Source of the DNA: Rhynchopus euleeides
Lineage: Eukaryota > Euglenozoa > Diplonemea > Diplonemida > Diplonemidae
NCBI GenBank assembly: GCA_963210315.1
Contig: OY723252.1
Span: forward strand, 310,001-374,000
Reading direction: 5' to 3'
DNA length: 64,000 bases
Below are positions 21,101 through 30,460 of the stretch, piece after piece. Position 1 is the stretch's first letter; each line of letters starts with the position of its first letter. A program made the position numbers and the translations under genes. Below the pieces are notes generated by a model. It was not told the origin of the DNA. It worked only from the letters and a program-made list of their open reading frames with translations, and did not search any database.

Positions 21101-24100
21101 GGCGCCACAGATGCCGTGCCCGCCGCACGACACGCAGAGCGTGCCGCAGTCCGCACCCCCGCGCATGGCACCGAGCTGTGCCTCTGCGGGGTGGAGGGGT
21201 GCCGACGCGCAGCTGCAAGACCCATCCAGAGGGTTGCAGCGCTGCTCGTCGAAGCCGCAGTCACAGGGGGACTCGCAGGCCGGGCCATACCACCCGAGGA
21301 GGCAGCGGCACACGCCCCCCACGCACACACCCTGCCGCGGCTCACACCGGGCGCACCCCGCAGCGCCCCCGCCGGACTGGCTGTTCTCACACACCTCCCC
21401 TGTGTACCGCACGCCGAATCTGTCGGCATTACAGAGGCACGTCGCGTTGCCGGAGGGGAGCTGCAGGCAGAGCCCCCTCCCGCTGCAGGGGAGGGCATCG
21501 CCTGCGAGGGCCGGGCAGGGAATCTCGCAGGCGCGCCCTGTGTAGAGGGGATCGCACCCGCAGGCAGCACCGGGATCGCAGGTGCCGTGCCCATTGCAGG
21601 GGAGGTAGAGAGAGCAGGCGCCGGTTGGGTCGGATCCGGCGCAGATGATGTCGGGGCAGCTCAGGAGGCACCCCGGTGGCACCCGGGTGGCGGCGCAGCC
21701 ACCGCAGGCTGGGCCCGTGTGGTGTGGGGGGCAGGCGCAGGCCGCGGTGGCGGGGTCGCAGGTGCCCACCCCTCCGCAGACCTGCCCCAGGTGTGTCGGG
21801 CAGCGGAGGCTGCAGCCGGGCCCCGCATAGCCTGGGTCGCAGGCGCAGGCAGGCCCGGAGGGGGTCAGGTCGCACCCCCCTCGTGCCGAGCAGAGGAGTG
21901 GGCAGGGCAGGCAGGCGTCTGCCTCTGGGGCGTAGCCCGGCAGGCAGGCGGAGCAGTCAGAGGAGGAGGGGTCGCGGTGGGGTGTGGGGCAGGTGCAGCT
22001 GCCGGTGCCGGTGGGGCCGTCGTCGCATGCGGGGCAGCCCGGGGCGCAGGTGGCGAGGCAGTCGGGGCCCCATGACCCGGGGGTGCAGAGGGTGCAGCCG
22101 GGCCCGGTGAATCCGGCGTGGCAGTCGCATGTCCCGTCGCCGTATGTCCCGTCCCGGCAGGCGCCGTGACCCCCGCAGAGGGTGAGAGGGGAGTCGCCTG
22201 GGCAGGCGAGCTCGCAGCGGATTCCGGCGTACCCCGCGAGGCACTCCGCGCAGTCCTTCGCGGGGTCCCAGTTTCCATCGCAGATGCAGCCGAAGGTCGC
22301 GTCGCACGACGCGCAGGGGGATATGTCGGGGCAGGGGTGACTCCCCACCGCGACCCGCACCTCCGCCCCGCCCGCCCGGACCGTCACATTCCCGGGGAGG
22401 GCGAAGAACACCTCTGCCGCGTAGGCGCCGTGCTGCAGCAGGGCCACCCCGGGGTGCTCCCCCGCAGCGCCGAGGCGGCCCCACAGGGCAGGCCCAGGCC
22501 CCTCGAAGGCGATGGTAATGCGTCGCGTCGCAGTGCCGGCATCGATGTGCCCTCCGGAGGCCTCGATGCGGATGGCGAGGGGCTCCATGGTGCGGAGGGA
22601 CAGCGGTGTGGCGCGCAGCACGACATCCGACGGGTCCCGGATGCGGAACGGGGGAGAAGAGGAGTCGGGGTGGCGGGGCGTGTCGGGACCGACACCCCCG
22701 AGGGGGACTACCCGGAGGGAGGCGTCGGTGCAGGCGGCGGGGAAGGCGATGCTGCCGGAGGATCTGCCGTGGAGAGGGGCTGTGGTGTTGACAGTCGCGC
22801 CTCCGCACCGCGCCTTGACACGCACATCCGGGGCGGTGCCTCTGGTGTCGAGGAGGCGGTGCGGGGGTGCGACATAGCTCCAGGCGGCGGGGAACCTCAC
22901 AGGGCGGAAGGCGAGGCGGAAGGCATCCCCAACAGGGTGGGTGTTGTTGGCAGCGATGTAGACCGTGCTCCATCCCCCGCCAACCGGGAGGCGTGCGGGC
23001 TGCACGGCGTAGCCGTGAGGGGAGGTGCCGTTGCAGCCCGGGAGACCCGATGCCAAGGGGAGGAAACCGCATGCACTGGCATTAGCGCCGGGCAGTTCCC
23101 CCCGGAGATGCGCGGTGTGTTGGGAGACCCGTCTCCCAGCGGAGCGTGCGAAGATCCGGATGTCTGCGATGCCTTCATATGCAACCTCGATGTCCTGCGG
23201 GTGTGGGCTGTTCACCGCAACCTCGTAGTACGCCACGCTGTGAGGTGGCGACCGCCACAGCCCGTCGGGGGTGGCGGTCGCGTTGCACGCCACCGCGGGG
23301 TGGCCCCCCACGCCCCGCACACCCTGGCACCACCGCGCCTCCTCCGCAAAACCACCCCCGCCAACATCCGACGTGACGCCTTGGTTCATCCCTGGGTAGG
23401 GCCCCCAGGCGGGACCCGCGCCAAACCTTGCGGGGGTTTTCCCCTCCTCCTCCTCCTTCTCCCCATGGAACCGCGACGCGACATCCCATGCCTCCAGAGC
23501 TGTGCTGTGCAGCGACAGCCCGTAGACCGCCCCGGCGAACCCAGGGCCCACTGAAAGGGAAGGTTCTGTGGCATGCAAGGTGAAGGCCTCGCCGATCTCC
23601 GCAGATGCAGCGGATGCGTTGGCGAAGAGCGTGGCAAATCCGGGGCGGAGCACCCCGCAGACGTGGGTCCAGGTGGGGGTGGCTGCGGAGGGGGTCCCCA
23701 GCTCGAGGCTCGCTGTGGCGCTGCCGAAGGAGAAGGAGAGCGTGCCGCCATCCGAGAGGGTGAGGGAGAGCGAGGAGTCGGGGGACAGCTGCACCGCCAC
23801 GACCTGCCCCGCGGGGGAAATCCCGGAGGAGGGGGAGGGGCGCACCCAGAGGCAGACGGTGAAGGCTGTGGAGAGGTGTGCCGGGAGGAGGATCGATGTG
23901 TCGTTCGACTCGAGGGAGTCGCCTGGAGTGAGGGAGAAGCAGGCGGGGAGTGGGGTTGCGCGGGGGAGCCCGGGGAGGCCGGCGGGGCAGCGCGTGCGGC
24001 GCAGCCCCGGGGAACCCGGGTCTGGCCCGGCGTGCAGCAGCTGGAGCCCGCGCCCCGTGGTGTCGTGGAAAACCGGGTCGCCTGCAGAGAGGGATGCTGT

Positions 24101-26233
24101 CGTCAGGGTGAGAGGGAAACGTGCCACAACGCCTGCCTGGCGCTCCAGCCGCGCCGCCCCGCCGCGGAATCCCCCGAGGGAGAGTGCCGACGGGGTGCAC
24201 ACCGGGGCACCCCCGGTGGCGTTGCGTGCCACCGAGAGGACTGCCGAGGTTGCGGGCATGGCATCCGCACCCCCGGAACCCACGACACGCTCCGCAGACC
24301 CGGCGGTGCCGTCGAGCGGCACCCAGGGCCCTGCCCCGGTGAGGGTGACGAGCTGCAGCTGCGCTGCCCACGCCACCCCGCACCCCTCGAGGAGTGCCTC
24401 CGAAACATGGAGCGTGTCCGGGATCCGGAACCGCGCCAGATATGTGGAGTTGGTGATGTCCGGCAGGAGGGCGAAAACCCGGAATGGCACCCAGTGCATG
24501 TCTGTGAGGTCGGGGGTGAGGGCGTGGTGAGGGTCTGCGTGGGGCGCGCGGTGGAGGGGTATGGCTGACTCGTGCAGCAGGTTACCCACCACGCTGAATG
24601 GAGTGGAAGCCCCGGCGGGAAAGGCAAGCGCTGCGTCGAGCGGGGAGGGCGGCTCCTCCAGATCCCGGCTGGCGGATGCGGTGCCGAGGAGTGAGTCACG
24701 CTCCGCCCTGGAGATGGCTCGGTTCCAGAGGAGGAGGAAGCGGGACCAGTGCTGGTGGGGCGGCCGCGGGGATCCGCTGCAAAGGGAGATGGCTGAGGCG
24801 GGGGGTGGGGACCAGCTGTGGGCCTTGCTGCACTGCTCCTCCACGGGGCTGACCCCGGCCCCGCCTGCGGTGATCCGCAGGCTGAGGCGGCTGGAGGGTG
24901 TGTCCCACCCGACAGATATCAGGAGCACCACTGCGTCCGCATCGATGCTGACAGAGCAGCTGAGCGTCCCGCTCCTCGCTTTAAACTCCACGTTGCGATC
25001 AGAATCCGTGCTGGTGTGAACCTCAAGCGCCCCTCCGATGCGCAGAACCTCCGCTGGCTTCGAATTATTCTTCCGCCGCACCGCCATAAACTGCATCGCC
25101 GCCGTGAACACCCCCACACCGCCACCCGACACCCAAACCGCCGGGGAGAGCGACGTCACCGACACGGGCCCCATGATATGGCTGCCCTGCTGCCGCACTA
25201 CCGCGCTGCCCTGCTGCGGGTCGAACTCCTTCACAGCCTCCCCCACTGACACCACCCCTGCAGAGCGGGCGGACCACGCCTGCTCCACACGGCTGTTGGC
25301 ACCCGAGAGGTTTACCACGGGGTGCTCCGGGCCACCGCTTTCCAGCGCGACCTGCAGCCCGTAGCCCCACGGCAGCAACTCCCTCTGGGAGAGCGTGTGG
25401 AACCTCGCCAGGGCGAAGGGGACAGCCTCGCCGACAGCATACCCCGACGCGGCGAAGCGGGACGAAAACACAGAGGCGCTCCGACCCGAGCTCGTGTCGA
25501 TCATCAGCGCTGTGGCGTCGCGGGGGTGGTCGGGGGGGTCGGCGTGTGCCTGAATCGCGTCACCCTCGTCGCTGACACCTTCGGGGTGTGTGGGGGATGC
25601 AGGGGGAGGGCCCAGCCCTGGGGGTGACGGGGCACCCATGCGGCAGGCTGCCCGCAGCAGGGTGGTGCCCGGCGCTGCGAAAAACCCCCTGGCGCCGAGG
25701 GCCATGCGGCTCGGCACCGGCGCCCCGGCATCTCCCCGCCGCTGCGGCGCTGATGGAAACCACGGCGCAGCCTGCGGGGAGCTGGCAGCAGCATCGGCAG
25801 GGCGGCGACGCCCCACCACCACCACCCCCACCCACCCATCCCACGCCCACCCCGCAGGCGTCCCCGGAAGGTGCTGGAGGGAGGTCCACACGGCATCCGC
25901 GTGTGCCGCGCTGCCCCCCCGCCCCAGATACGCAGCCACTGCATCCGCCTCTGCTGCGCTGTGGAGGCGAAGGAGGTGGGCCCCGTGCCTGCGGCACACC
26001 GCTGCTGCCTCGCGGTATGGCGTCACCTCATCGGCTGCCGGGAAGAAGACACCAGGGGGTAGGGCGGGTGAAGGGGTGGGTGCAGCCCGTCTGGCCTGGC
26101 CATCTGGAGTCACGTCATGAGGGGTGGGCCCGGTGGTGGTGGTGGTGGTGGCGCTGCAGAGGAGCAGCAGAAGCAGAAGCGGCAGGCACCCGGCAGGGCA
26201 GCAGGGTGGGTGCACACGCAGCGTGTGGGGCAT
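15197..26233 (-). CDS. Giant multidomain surface membrane protein, 3678 residues
   Basis: A single unbroken 11-kb frame. Residues 1-30 are a signal peptide (a run of Leu, then C-S-A). About 60-145 resembles a C-type lectin fold (E-A-A-A-V-C-R-R-H-G-A-H-L-L-R-L). About 770-910 is laminin-G/concanavalin-like. About 1300-1900 is a long Cys-rich EGF-like array (C-x-G-H-G-x-C and C-x-C-x-x-G-(Y/F)-x-G-x-x-C). About 1925-2310 is kelch-like or propeller-like. About 2320-2500 holds IPT/TIG-like domains. About 2780-2890 is a possible discoidin-like domain. About 2945-3030 is a Cys-rich GCC2/GCC3-like stretch. About 3030-3450 has roughly nine to ten hydrophobic segments with a V-R-P-F-E-A-Q-A-H-N-A-A-E-S motif. 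About 3500-3580 is a PH-like domain on the cytosolic side. Likely role: cell-surface adhesion or sensing. The signal peptide fixes the start. Domain limits are estimates. Confidence 0.9.
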   Translation of the reverse strand: MPHTLRVHPPCCPAGCLPLLLLLLLCSATTTTTTGPTPHDVTPDGQARRAAPTPSPALPPGVFFPAADEVTPYREAAAVCRRHGAHLLRLHSAAEADAVAAYLGRGGSAAHADAVWTSLQHLPGTPAGWAWDGWVGVVVVGRRRPADAAASSPQAAPWFPSAPQRRGDAGAPVPSRMALGARGFFAAPGTTLLRAACRMGAPSPPGLGPPPASPTHPEGVSDEGDAIQAHADPPDHPRDATALMIDTSSGRSASVFSSRFAASGYAVGEAVPFALARFHTLSQRELLPWGYGLQVALESGGPEHPVVNLSGANSRVEQAWSARSAGVVSVGEAVKEFDPQQGSAVVRQQGSHIMGPVSVTSLSPAVWVSGGGVGVFTAAMQFMAVRRKNNSKPAEVLRIGGALEVHTSTDSDRNVEFKARSGTLSCSVSIDADAVVLLISVGWDTPSSRLSLRITAGGAGVSPVEEQCSKAHSWSPPPASAISLCSGSPRPPHQHWSRFLLLWNRAISRAERDSLLGTASASRDLEEPPSPLDAALAFPAGASTPFSVVGNLLHESAIPLHRAPHADPHHALTPDLTDMHWVPFRVFALLPDITNSTYLARFRIPDTLHVSEALLEGCGVAWAAQLQLVTLTGAGPWVPLDGTAGSAERVVGSGGADAMPATSAVLSVARNATGGAPVCTPSALSLGGFRGGAARLERQAGVVARFPLTLTTASLSAGDPVFHDTTGRGLQLLHAGPDPGSPGLRRTRCPAGLPGLPRATPLPACFSLTPGDSLESNDTSILLPAHLSTAFTVCLWVRPSPSSGISPAGQVVAVQLSPDSSLSLTLSDGGTLSFSFGSATASLELGTPSAATPTWTHVCGVLRPGFATLFANASAASAEIGEAFTLHATEPSLSVGPGFAGAVYGLSLHSTALEAWDVASRFHGEKEEEEGKTPARFGAGPAWGPYPGMNQGVTSDVGGGGFAEEARWCQGVRGVGGHPAVACNATATPDGLWRSPPHSVAYYEVAVNSPHPQDIEVAYEGIADIRIFARSAGRRVSQHTAHLRGELPGANASACGFLPLASGLPGCNGTSPHGYAVQPARLPVGGGWSTVYIAANNTHPVGDAFRLAFRPVRFPAAWSYVAPPHRLLDTRGTAPDVRVKARCGGATVNTTAPLHGRSSGSIAFPAACTDASLRVVPLGGVGPDTPRHPDSSSPPFRIRDPSDVVLRATPLSLRTMEPLAIRIEASGGHIDAGTATRRITIAFEGPGPALWGRLGAAGEHPGVALLQHGAYAAEVFFALPGNVTVRAGGAEVRVAVGSHPCPDISPCASCDATFGCICDGNWDPAKDCAECLAGYAGIRCELACPGDSPLTLCGGHGACRDGTYGDGTCDCHAGFTGPGCTLCTPGSWGPDCLATCAPGCPACDDGPTGTGSCTCPTPHRDPSSSDCSACLPGYAPEADACLPCPLLCSARGGCDLTPSGPACACDPGYAGPGCSLRCPTHLGQVCGGVGTCDPATAACACPPHHTGPACGGCAATRVPPGCLLSCPDIICAGSDPTGACSLYLPCNGHGTCDPGAACGCDPLYTGRACEIPCPALAGDALPCSGRGLCLQLPSGNATCLCNADRFGVRYTGEVCENSQSGGGAAGCARCEPRQGVCVGGVCRCLLGWYGPACESPCDCGFDEQRCNPLDGSCSCASAPLHPAEAQLGAMRGGADCGTLCVSCGGHGICGADAACLCDASPAEGFWDGPVCEGCLPGWHGPGCNVSCGNNGTFDSVAEACLCDPSASYTGRSCDVECADGSYDPASDTCVCNARSYGTACDLTCDDNCSDATLFSNRRCGPQGTCICTPTRSGPDCEDCIGGYYGKGCNNTCCSLHGACNEEGFGCACFADPTRGFWSGPTCDTCLEGYLPHTGCREHSPRLSTYPMPATPPPPPPQHPSPKLHAVDPLSGAVVATGSTFLYARTPGGDIASGAHLRENLPRNRSCAFVIPYTAAGGEQRCYIGYTPYTNTPDVDDCSWSAHLSLSGLGAPSGCRHAIFGTADEVSAPGYAHIRGAAVHRTVIFLLIEDPQEETRVLLYDPQGGGGGATPLAPTLRRAASLAAVGGRLFVGGTSPGGFWDIASYDLSRYSGGGLNNSTTPAPNTQLPAETPGGGDAAVAAGLPAWSWRGYTSQQGGVAARAVCAPTAEANSTQWSPARSCAPLNLATVSCLRPAGATSALACLQGVRGGVTLLLIDPAKYPPALHAAPLGVDGTPSAGRVSGAAVDAAAGQAFVSRIPPGAGGSGSVSRVDLITLEQLGSTRHARMGSLLFHPGQRVLWGMSEEGEVLHAMAAHAALRVEPPLAHVTGGTVVTVGGIAFLEARGGAAPRCRIGEAADVAAEIVNATAVACTAPASEQRCGFEEVAVSLGPEGASLYSSEPVLLQRVAMPVLTHLSPALSPAKPGVLVTLAGASMLQTPSTACRFQPEREGGETADTPAVVEVGVSGSTARCRTPFAHPGSVSLTLDGQIFTPELRFAGKATQLALLPAAPPPLVDTPGQLPVAEEIPTEGHTATVLVSSASYVPLADVVAVVLNEQHSPLGSLSRHPYRVGLEISEWKSLRQNVSEAEAPRLGSDASCGGGGEPGAVGTAPEGVGWVRLCGLYLVAPQVGVALLRVAQLGGGVVPQLEPGFLTIMVSPGRASAMRITGHPAVFERPTGNTTDAPFSAYISLEFTDAAGNPTESHPKVSGYFLFRDPPTEDGQPFEAVPGESWAPLSPPPSSQLRWEAESEADPQGGPDVVAVQEVVLLGVSGDPLPLRLAAPLTAGTNAAAAVDGNAGTAWGAVEGDSITLEVVSTAEGRVDPVAHITFESPEGARRVVRCSASGAQSLTPGGWEPILPPSNVLGVGGGVGVPPDLRRPFRFIRIELLRAVQPQYGRLRSGSIGKATIELTPNDVRQHRLYRAVVHCGPGLLNSTGVSGTIATADCTFGDHQDQLTGLCRPCPAGAVCSGADPAHAAAGFWRAGEATLRFTRCPLQASCLGAAGCAPPASGFLCGECGDTHYPDFASDHTCAACPSGGFAVVAALGSALALAFAAFLMAVLLRLRLRVVVWVRILLDALQAFGALATLAPPGGGTLGAVRRGVLQAAGAALFAAGELPQMHCALRGSGDLSRFYATLLLLAAFGAASATTLLLALRLRSWQAGRTFVGRQAELAGAGTTTTDPHHANSNWVEMLEEQGGASPSASSQRAPHHHPTPRRVPAGRAVACAAVYLIYFTQCATVRQLGDLTRCVELETAARCERASGGKLIPKGCNPGAASVLRVKRHDPATPCGEGGPAPLLLFLLYAAAVPAGLCAAAVWHRTHRGEAAAAAAFPALLGGYRGGAGPWGIVVLLRKVFLALCCALIDGPSLRAYAMAWGLTLFLVLHLQVRPFEAQAHNAAESAGLVAAVAAANLLLLSLGHPDAWVVAALLATAAAGVAAQAWCLALALGWRGPRWWRRVAARSSGRGGAKSGINTEGSSSSNSPSGTEMPLLPLGGATPSVRAPEPTWMQWRSGPILVTAGATFVKMDRRVLPFDDILQADLDGCRLIVRHTSGDIAMCADTPDVAHAWWRWLSEELTSGAQQGCEGRSAAPGGRDAALLSADTGSNFGFCDFGNFGDGEGGDSVPYERLDDVSCLAYTPLSGMTLPRSSFAALLGSDLSLLPPAARPRSPTATPLL

Positions 26234-27217
26234 GGGGGTGGGTGGTGTGGGGAGCCCGCCCGACTCTTCTCAACTGGTTCCACCCAGGGCTGCTGTGTTG
26301 AGGCAAGCTCACACCCTGTGGGGGCAGGTCGGTGCGTTGCCCTTCCTGCAGCATTCCGGGTTTGCGGGTTTGTGGTGTTGTGTCGTGGTGGTGGTGCAAT
26401 GAAATGACCTCTGACCCTTTTTTTTTATACTCTCTCTCTTGCTGTCTCGGATGCTGAAGGGTGCGGCAGTTTGGTGGTAGGCTCCGAACCAAGAGGGGCT
26501 TCGAACTCAGCATACCGTGTGGCAAAAGCTTATGGCGGGAGGGGGTGCTGGGAGGGGAGGGGGCGTCTGTGCTGCGCTGCTTGCGGACACATCGATAGGC
26601 ATTTTTGTCACATAGAAAACCTGACAAATTGCGCCAGTGCGACATCCGCACCCCAACCTGGCCTCCGCTGGTCAGGACAGATGCCCACACTGAATGGCGC
26701 TCTCTGCCAACCGCTGCCCCACCCACACCTCACTGCATTGCCACCTCACAGCCACGGAGGCACAGCTTGTTGCGCAACGCGAGCCGGACGTTGCCAGCTG
26801 CAGAGGCAGAACAGAACGCGGGCTCCGAGAGATACAACAAAGGGTGGTGGGCAGACCAAGTTTACAACGGGATAGCTGGGACGCAGCGCCGACACGAAGG
26901 AGCGCGTGACGGCGCCGAAGCTCTCCCGACAGCACAAACAGCTGGAAAGAAACAACAGAAGAAGCAACGAAACCACGCACACTCCTGGAGTGCAGCTATT
27001 TGGGCATCCTACCGGCGGGAGGGCATGCCGGGTAGCGGGTCTTGGTGGGAACACAACAGGGAGGGCTTGCGGCAGGGTGGGGGCCATCCGAAGACGGGCC
27101 GGTGGTGCGGTGCACGCTGCGTGGAGCAGGGCTGCTGGCTGAGGGCGAGCAGGGCAGCGGCACCGGCACACCGCCTGGACCACTTCAGTGGCTGGTTGGT
27201 GCAGGTTCCCCGGAGTG
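26234..27217. other. Intergenic; block duplicated from the copy 2-copy 3 interval
   Basis: No gene is supported. A T9 run lies at 26418-26426. From about 26570 the sequence copies 9700-10440. It includes the 3' flank block with polypyrimidine-CAG tract (26850-27036) and the 25-bp stem (27010-27034) that sits behind DUF4116 copy 4. 26234-26560 is the giant gene's upstream flank; no clear promoter is seen. Confidence 0.6.
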
Positions 27218-29344
27218 TCAGCAGGGTGTCGGAGGGCGAGCGGGTGTCTTGTTGTGATGCAGCTCAGGGAAGGCGGCAGCAACGATGTCGCTGTCGCGCC
27301 GCAGAGGGGCTGACGCGTGCACGAAGGCGTTTGGGTCGGCACGCACAGCCGCCAGCACCACCTCCTTGTCGCAGCACAGCGCTGTGGGGGCGTACATCAG
27401 GGCATGTCCCTCCTGTCGCACAGCCGCCAGCACCACCTCACGCTTGTTCCGCAGTGTGGTGCGGGCGAAGCGCAGCGCACTGCCGCAACTCGTCACGGCT
27501 GTGAGGACCACCTCTTCGTCAGCACAGAAAACAGGATCGACGAACTGCAGAGCACCGCCGTGTGCACGAGCTGCTTGAAGCACAACCGACCTGTCGCTTC
27601 GCAGTGAAGGGTCAGCGTACTGCATGGCCCTCCCGTCCTGCAAGACGGCAGCCAGTTGAAGCTCCTTGTCACGGCACAGTGAGTAACTGGCGTAGTGAAG
27701 AGCGCACCCGCACTTGCGTACGGCTGCAAGCATGAAGTCTCTGTTGCTGTAGAAGGAAGGGTCGGCGTAGCGGAGACCTCTCGCGTCACCGTGTGTGGCT
27801 GCGAGCACCACCTCCTCGTCCTTCTGGAAAATCGGGTCAGCAGATTGAAGCACCCAACCGGCCGACTTCACAGCGGCAAGCACGACCTCACGATCCTTCC
27901 ACAGGTTGTCCGAAGCACACACGAACGCACCTCCCTCCTTCCGCACAGCTGCGAGAACCACATCTCTGTTGCTGCGGATCGACTCAACACAGGAGCCCAA
28001 CGCACGTGGGTCCTGTGCCACCGCCGCAAGCTGCACCTCCCTGTCGCCCTTCACGGAGGGGTGGGCGTGCCGCAAGGCACGCCCATTCAGCTTGACACAC
28101 TGCAGCACGAAGTCTCTGTTGGTCTGGAGGGACTCGTCTGCGACACCGAGCACATCTGCTTCACGCCGCACACCTGCCAGCACCACCTCCTCGTCCTTCT
28201 TCAGGTGGGATGCGGCACACCGCAGTGCCGGGGTCTGACGCCAACCTCTGCTGTGCATCGCAGCCAGCACCACCTCCCTGTCGCCCTGCAGGGAACGGGG
28301 GGCGTATTCCAGTGCTCGGGGGAACGTCTCGACTGCTTCAAGCAGAAGGTCTCGGTCGCAGCGCAGCGACTCTTCTGCAGAGGCCAACAGGCTCCCGTGC
28401 CACAGCACTGCCTCTCGTTGGAACTCTGTGCCCAAGCCAGGGAATGTGCTGTCGGAGTTGCGGCCCCAACGCAGCAAGGTCAGCAGCACCTCTCTGTCGC
28501 CACCCTGCACGTCAGAAATCTGGCCGTTGCACTGAGGTGTGAGAAGAAGCTCCCTGTCGGTGCGCAGTGCCTCACTTGAGTACTGTAGCCAGCCCTGTGC
28601 TGCCATGACCACCTCCCTGTCGTTGCGGAGGGACTCACAGGCGTGCTGGATTGCATCGCTCGCGGTTTGCACAGCTGCCATGACGACCTCCCTGTCGGCC
28701 TGCAGCGCTGCATCGACGTACTCGAGTGCATTGCCCCAGCGCTGCACAAGAGTGAGGACGAACGGCTTGTTGCTGAGGAGTGTAGGAGACACGTGCTTGA
28801 TGACAGCCCGTTGATGGAGCGTCTCGGTTATTGCCAGCAGCACCACGTCCTCGTCACGACGCAGGTTTTCGGATGCGTGGTGAAGTGTACATCCGTACCT
28901 CTGCACAGCTGCAGTGACGATGTCTTTGTCACTGCGGAATGACTCATCCAGGTGAGCCAGCCCATTGTCGTCACACGCCACCATCGCAAGCGCCACGTCA
29001 CGCAGACGCCGTGCCCAATCAGGGATCGTCGTCATGTCAAACTGACCCCAACCGTCTATGTTCTCACGCCTGTACTTCTGCAGCGCCTGCACGAAGCGAG
29101 CACCCGACAAGGCGACGTGAATGGAGCAGCCCTGCGACACACCTGCGGCACCGGACAGAGGGGTGCTGTCGTGGAGCACGTGCCCATCCACCGCCAGCTC
29201 CACGTCCTCGGCAAGCACGTCTGCAGGCGACCCGAGCATCACGTCGAGGGCCTTTGCTTTGAGATGCACCGGCGTGTCGTCCTCCCCGATGTAGGGGGTG
29301 GCAAGTTTGAAATTTGGTTGAAAATCCCTTGTAAAAAAAACCAA
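27218..29344 (-). CDS. Ubiquitin-like/DUF4116 repeat protein, copy 4 (5' end replaced)
   Basis: A 708-codon frame. Homology to the family begins at the I-G-E-D-D-T-P-V-H-L-K segment (29292) and runs through the rest of the ubiquitin-like domain and about 22 DUF4116 units to a Pro-rich tail. The normal first 17 residues (M-E-V-Y-L-Q-D-R-L...) are missing. Upstream of 29293 the sequence is unrelated and contains ATCCCTTGTAAAAA, shared with repeats at 46173 and 47231. The ATG at 29344 gives M-V-F-F-T-R-D-F-Q-P-N in that foreign sequence. The first beta strand of the ubiquitin-like fold is therefore lost or replaced. It may be a pseudogene with an otherwise clean array, or a variant that starts at a new ATG. 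Unit sequences differ in places from copy 1, so it is not a very recent copy. Confidence 0.75.
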   Translation of the reverse strand: MVFFTRDFQPNFKLATPYIGEDDTPVHLKAKALDVMLGSPADVLAEDVELAVDGHVLHDSTPLSGAAGVSQGCSIHVALSGARFVQALQKYRRENIDGWGQFDMTTIPDWARRLRDVALAMVACDDNGLAHLDESFRSDKDIVTAAVQRYGCTLHHASENLRRDEDVVLLAITETLHQRAVIKHVSPTLLSNKPFVLTLVQRWGNALEYVDAALQADREVVMAAVQTASDAIQHACESLRNDREVVMAAQGWLQYSSEALRTDRELLLTPQCNGQISDVQGGDREVLLTLLRWGRNSDSTFPGLGTEFQREAVLWHGSLLASAEESLRCDRDLLLEAVETFPRALEYAPRSLQGDREVVLAAMHSRGWRQTPALRCAASHLKKDEEVVLAGVRREADVLGVADESLQTNRDFVLQCVKLNGRALRHAHPSVKGDREVQLAAVAQDPRALGSCVESIRSNRDVVLAAVRKEGGAFVCASDNLWKDREVVLAAVKSAGWVLQSADPIFQKDEEVVLAATHGDARGLRYADPSFYSNRDFMLAAVRKCGCALHYASYSLCRDKELQLAAVLQDGRAMQYADPSLRSDRSVVLQAARAHGGALQFVDPVFCADEEVVLTAVTSCGSALRFARTTLRNKREVVLAAVRQEGHALMYAPTALCCDKEVVLAAVRADPNAFVHASAPLRRDSDIVAAAFPELHHNKTPARPPTPC

Positions 29345-30460
29345 AATCCGTGTACAATATTATTGGTGAATTTTGGGGCCGTTTGGGCCAATACCCAGCC
29401 ACCCTGGCCCCAAGTCTCGGCCAAATCGGGATTTCTGGCCAGAAAGTGGGAAAACAAGCTGTATTTTCGCATTCTGAACCGGAAAAAACGACACCACATC
29501 CGGTAGAAATGTGGTGCCGGTGCATCTCTGGCACAACTACACGTCTCCTACCCGGAGAATACTGACAATGTGCACTCTACGCCGAGAAGAACACGCAGGA
29601 CCTGGTCTGCTGACTGTCAGGAACCTCAAGCCTCCCCCAGAGTGGAGGGAGCCCTGCACGGGCAAGCCTCTGAAGGGGGTGGTAGGTGGGTGGTAGCAGA
29701 TGTCACTCTCTCAACAGTGGTACACAGTCTCTTGCATCTGATGACATCATGTTGTAGAAATCCTGCACCTGTAGGATTGTAGGATGGGTGTGTCTCTGCA
29801 CCGGCAGTAAAAAACACAGACAAGGGCTGTTGGGGCAGGGGCAGGGGCTTGAAGGGGAGTCCTCAGTCTGTCCTCACTGTCCTGAGTCTGAATCGGATCA
29901 TCACGCACCACTCCTGAAGCACAGAAGCTTTCAGTCATATTGTCGATAGACAAAGAAATGGAAAGAAGAAAATCAAAAACATGGGGGGGGGGGGTCTTCG
30001 CTATGTAGCAAACTGAGTCAGTTCACCGACGGGCCTGTGTGCGGTAATGGTCACCCACACGGTGCTTCACTCACCACACGAAACACACGGGAAAAACTTG
30101 ACCTATGCCGTACCTTGTCGTCGGACACAACTTCCACATCATGTTGTCCCAAACCCCATAACCCACGTGAAGTGGATCATCTGAAGTGCAGAATGAGGTG
30201 GCGTCTGCACTTCTGAACGAAGCGCCCCAAGATGTCAAGAAAAGCTCACCAACAAGAAAGAATACTTCCACGCAAAGAAGAAACACGGTATCGTAACAGA
30301 ATAAGAACCCATATCATAGTGACTGATGAAAAGTCTCTCCTCGGAACAGAAACGGATCACTTTTGTGTTGTCACAACAGCACGGGGCACTCGGGGGTGGG
30401 GCAAGAAACTGTAGGATTGGGACTACTGGGGGTGGGGGGGAAGAGGAGAATGTAGAACCT
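29345..30460. other. Intergenic with dispersed repeat pieces
   Basis: No gene is supported. 30107-30205 (ACCTTGTCGTCGGACACAAC; AACCCACGTGAAGTGGATCA) is an inverted relative of 36465-36548 in the left arm. A poly-G run plus GGTCTTCGCT at 29985-30000 resembles the end of the foldback at 5005. Confidence 0.5.
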
